DNA of 64,000 nucleotides from Polyangiaceae bacterium (GTDB lineage: Bacteria; Myxococcota_A; Polyangia; Polyangiales; Polyangiaceae), in NCBI GenBank assembly GCA_020633235.1, contig JACKEA010000002.1:620001-684000 (forward strand), given 5' to 3'. Every line of letters starts with the position of its first letter. Within the stretch, counting starts at the first letter, position 1. Both the position numbers and the translations under genes were made by a program. A model generated the notes under the pieces. The model was not told the DNA's origin, ran no database searches, and saw only the letters and a list, made by a program, of their open reading frames with translations. Of the stretch, positions 61,330-64,000 are shown in pieces.

Positions 61330-61896
61330 ATGAACATCAAGACGGCGACATTGGGTGTAGCTTCGGTGGCGATTGCGCTGTTGGCGTGCAAGGAGAACAA
61401 GGCACCGGCGCCAGCCGCCACGACCACCCCGGTCGCGGCTCCCGCGCCGACGCCGAGCCCCACCGTCGCCGAGACCGCCACCGCCGCGCCGGTGGAGAAG
61501 CCCGACGTGGACGAGCATGGCATCCCGGAGATCCCGACCGGCCGCTCGAACCCGCCCACCGTCGCGGAGTGGAGCGCGGCGGCCACGGTCAACACCCAGG
61601 GCGCCAACTCGCAGGCCCAAGATTGCTTCATGAAGATCGTGCGCGAGTGGGTGAAGGTGCACTGCGAGGGCGACGTCAAGAGCATCTCCGACAAGGACGG
61701 CCTGCCGCGTTCGAGCGCCGATTACTACGAGTCGATCCGGCTCGGCACGATGGCGGACTTCGTGTTCCGGCTGAAGAAGGGGCGCACCATGAAGATGCGC
61801 ATCCACCGCGACGGAAACCGCGCCAGCTTGTTCATCAACTGGCCCGCGTCGAAGGACCGCCCAGTTCACGTCGCGCTGGCGCAGATCAAGGAATAG
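61330..61896 (+). CDS. Lipoprotein of unknown function
   Basis: The 188-residue product has a lipobox ALLAC, a Pro/Ala/Thr linker to about residue 60, then a soluble domain with one pair of Cys (AQDCFMKIVREWVKVHCEGD) and strands MADFVFRLKKGRTMKMRIHR and DGNRASLFINWPASKDRPV. The pattern is a small beta-rich fold; no family recognised. Upstream lies the hemB gene-end element; downstream is a reverse arm belonging to glnE. Confidence 0.8.
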   Translation: MNIKTATLGVASVAIALLACKENKAPAPAATTTPVAAPAPTPSPTVAETATAAPVEKPDVDEHGIPEIPTGRSNPPTVAEWSAAATVNTQGANSQAQDCFMKIVREWVKVHCEGDVKSISDKDGLPRSSADYYESIRLGTMADFVFRLKKGRTMKMRIHRDGNRASLFINWPASKDRPVHVALAQIKE

Positions 61897-61903
61897 CGCG
61901 GGC

Positions 61904-61934
61904 GCAGCGACGGGATTCGCGCCGGACCAACATA
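61904..61934 (-). repeat. TTGTYGG-box gene-end element, single arm
   Basis: GATTCGCGCCGGACCAACAT is the reverse arm, 7 bases after the minus-strand stop of glnE (61942). It also lies just after the stop of the opposing lipoprotein gene. Confidence 0.75.
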
Positions 61935-61941
61935 GAAACCG

Positions 61942-64000
61942 TCACAAGCCCAGGACGGACTTGTAGGCGCCGCGCACTGCGCGGGTCACGTCCTGGTAGC
62001 GTTCGAGCAACGCTTCGCGGGCGTTGCGGTGGGCGCTGTCCGCGATGCCCATGCGGCGCGCGAGCTGTCCGAGGCCGCGGCGGTGGGCGTCCAGCACCGT
62101 GGCGCTGGTGCCATGCAACACGTGCATGCGCTGCTCGAGGCGACGCAGGAACGCGTAGCTCTCGCGCATGACCTCGAACTCGGGGCGCGGCAGGTAGCCC
62201 GCGGCAAACAGCGCTTCCAGCGCTTCCAGAGTGTCCGGCGTGCGCACCCGCGGATCGCGACCGTGGGCCATCTGCAGCCACTGCACCGCGAACTCGATGT
62301 CGAGCAGACCGCCGTGGCCCAGCTTGAGGTCGAAGCGGCCGTCGCGCTCCACGGCGAGCTCGTCTTCCATGCGCTGGCGCAAGCGATGCATTTCGGCGAC
62401 GGGAGGCGGGCCGGCCTCGTAGGCGGCCTTTTCGGCGAGAGCGATCACGCGGGCGCCGAGCTCCGGATCTCCGGCGCAGGCGCGCGCGCGGATCAACGCT
62501 TGACGCTCCCAGGCGGCGCCGGAGGACTGCACCGCCGGACGCGAGGCGTCGACCTCGTCGGAGACCGAGTGGTACCGCGCGAAGGACGCCAGTGAGGTGA
62601 CCAACATGCCGTGGCTACCGCTGGGTCGCAGGCGTGTGTCGAGCTCGTAGCCCGCGCCATCGGGATGCGGTCCCGTGATCAAGCGGATGGCCCGCTGCGC
62701 CGAGCGCACGTAGTACTCCTGCGGATCCTTGCCGGCCGGCGCGTGGTCTCCGTCGTAAATGAAGAGCACGTCGAGATCCGATCCGTAGCCGATGTCACGA
62801 CCGCCCAGCTTGCCGACGGCGATCACCGCCAGGCCCTTGGGCTCGGCACCGAGCTCGAGCGCCACGGCGCGCTCCAGCGTGGCGTCCGCGAGATCGCTCA
62901 GCAGGCGAGTGGCGTCGCGGATCTCGATGGTTCCCGCGAGATCTGCCACGGCGACCTCCACCGTGACCCGACGCTTGGCTCGCCGCAGACCGCGCACGAT
63001 GCGATCCTTGCGATCGTACTCGTCTTCGTCTGGCGGTGCGCCGCGGCAAGCCTCGCTGAGCTCGGTGCTCACGACCTCTGCAGCGTCGGGTGGCGCGCCT
63101 CCGCCGAACAAGATCACGTCGGCCAGATCCGGACGGCTCACGACGGCCTCGCCCACGAACACACTGGCCCCGAGCACGGTGACGAGACGGCGCAGAGCGA
63201 GCACGTCGTTCGCCACGGCGGACACGTAGGGTCCCGGCGCCAGAAAGCGTCCGAAGAACGAGCGCAGGGTTCGCGCGGCGAGATCCGGATCCGCGGACTG
63301 GGCGATGGCGTCGAGCACCTGGTCCGCGAGCTCGGGATGCCGTTCCCGCGACAGCTCACCCAAAAGGCCGTCGGGGCGCCGCGCCAGGGATGCGAGATGC
63401 TCGCCGATCTCGCTACTACCGAACAGGCGCTCGGATTTTTCGAACAGCGCGTCGCTCGGCTCGTCCAACAGAGCGATGAGCGCCTGATAGCGCGGCGGCG
63501 GATGGGGCGCCTCGGGCAACAGAGACGCGAACAGCTCCGCCACGACCGTCCGCTTGGAGGCGAGCTCCAGCTCGAAGGCGGCCACGTCCTCGAAACCGAG
63601 GGAGCGTGCCAGCCGGCGGCGCTCGCCCTCGGTGTCTGGCAAGAGGTGCGTCTGCACCCCGGTCATCCACTGCACCCGGTGCTCGGCGCGGCGCAAGAGC
63701 AGGTACGCCTCCACGATGCCGCGGGCTTCGAGGTCCGTGACCAGCCCACGGCTTCGCAAGCGCTCGAGGGCCCCGAAGAAGCTCGGCACTCGCAGGCTCG
63801 GCTCCCGCCCGCCCCAGATCAGCTGCAGCGATTGAACGAAGAACTCCGCCTCGCGAATGCCGCCCAAGCCCAGCTTCAAGTCCCGCGCTGGATCGCTCGA
63901 TAGCTCCACCCGCGAGCGCACCACCAGCTCGGCGAGGGCGGTAGCGACGCTGGGATCCACCTTGCGGCGATACACGAAGGGCGTGATCACCTCGCGCTCG
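61942..64000 (-). CDS. glnE: Partial glutamine synthetase adenylyltransferase/deadenylylase
   Basis: The gene runs off the right edge; about 686 codons of its C-terminal part are visible. It contains the end of the first nucleotidyltransferase half (LGLGGIREAEFFVQSLQLIW), the linker, and the second half with GYGSDLDVLFIYDGD (near 385 in the visible part, GSDLD metal motif) and KLGHGGLLDIEFAVQWLQM. GlnE adds or removes AMP on glutamine synthetase to control nitrogen use. The 5' end is missing, so the start cannot be given. A gene-end element follows the stop. Confidence 0.93.
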   Translation of the reverse strand, partial: EREVITPFVYRRKVDPSVATALAELVVRSRVELSSDPARDLKLGLGGIREAEFFVQSLQLIWGGREPSLRVPSFFGALERLRSRGLVTDLEARGIVEAYLLLRRAEHRVQWMTGVQTHLLPDTEGERRRLARSLGFEDVAAFELELASKRTVVAELFASLLPEAPHPPPRYQALIALLDEPSDALFEKSERLFGSSEIGEHLASLARRPDGLLGELSRERHPELADQVLDAIAQSADPDLAARTLRSFFGRFLAPGPYVSAVANDVLALRRLVTVLGASVFVGEAVVSRPDLADVILFGGGAPPDAAEVVSTELSEACRGAPPDEDEYDRKDRIVRGLRRAKRRVTVEVAVADLAGTIEIRDATRLLSDLADATLERAVALELGAEPKGLAVIAVGKLGGRDIGYGSDLDVLFIYDGDHAPAGKDPQEYYVRSAQRAIRLITGPHPDGAGYELDTRLRPSGSHGMLVTSLASFARYHSVSDEVDASRPAVQSSGAAWERQALIRARACAGDPELGARVIALAEKAAYEAGPPPVAEMHRLRQRMEDELAVERDGRFDLKLGHGGLLDIEFAVQWLQMAHGRDPRVRTPDTLEALEALFAAGYLPRPEFEVMRESYAFLRRLEQRMHVLHGTSATVLDAHRRGLGQLARRMGIADSAHRNAREALLERYQDVTRAVRGAYKSVLGL

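Overview
The window is a GC-rich (by eye about 65-70 %), gene-dense bacterial chromosome segment. The gene set points to a myxobacterium, most likely of the Polyangia (Sorangium/Polyangium type). The supporting features are many secreted lipoproteins with Gly/Ala/Thr/Ser linkers and Cys-rich C-termini, two long von Willebrand A lipoproteins, an FHA-GGDEF protein, an NtrC-type regulator, lipoprotein-type TamA with TamB, and flotillin/NfeD genes. This lineage call is inference from protein style; there is no rRNA or tRNA in the window. Both ends cut genes: rsmE on the left and glnE on the right.

Layout. 0-6.5 kb: partial rsmE, an unknown exported protein, an FHA-GGDEF cyclase, a phosphoesterase pair and three repeat tracts. 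6.5-13.3 kb: a tamA-tamB envelope operon. 13.4-31.1 kb: methyltransferase, M23 peptidase, S23-type four-helix protein, orphan OmpR regulator, two paralogous VWA lipoproteins, uvrC, a VanW protein, and a forward run of small lipoprotein, dual-specificity phosphatase, TetR regulator, lipase-like hydrolase, M15/DUF882 peptidase and holB. 31.1-34.9 kb: a repeat island with one small membrane protein gene. 34.8-38 kb: thiE, two secreted proteins and an RluA-type synthase. 38-40.9 kb: a second, satellite-like repeat island. 40.9-64 kb: lipoproteins, a PHA-associated protein, a sigma54 activator, a MarR-controlled acyl-CoA/beta-keto acid operon, a TPR lipoprotein with SpoVR and DUF444, an ECF sigma operon, a flotillin-flotillin-NfeD operon, hemB and glnE.

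The most unusual content is the non-coding DNA. (1) A short element with a TTGTYGG box followed by a GC-rich hairpin lies just after stop codons at about 15 places, often as a mirrored pair between convergent genes. (2) Several intergenic tandem repeats look copied from the end of the neighbouring gene, stop codon included. (3) Eleven 16-base palindromes are spaced at mostly 57-60 bp between 2028 and 2662. (4) A 100-113 bp element with terminal inverted repeats and internal hairpins occurs three times. (5) Two large arrays of a 15-17 bp word (CGCGGACAWTTGGCTCG on one strand) fill 31.5-33.2 and 38.2-40.9 kb in opposite orientations, and the second is built of roughly 175-185 bp higher-order units. 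Hexamer arrays, the 100-113 bp element and the 15-17 bp word recur together in the same islands, so they may move or expand together.

Functionally the genes are mostly housekeeping, envelope and signalling. No phage, insertion sequence, CRISPR-Cas, secondary-metabolite cluster or transposase was found.
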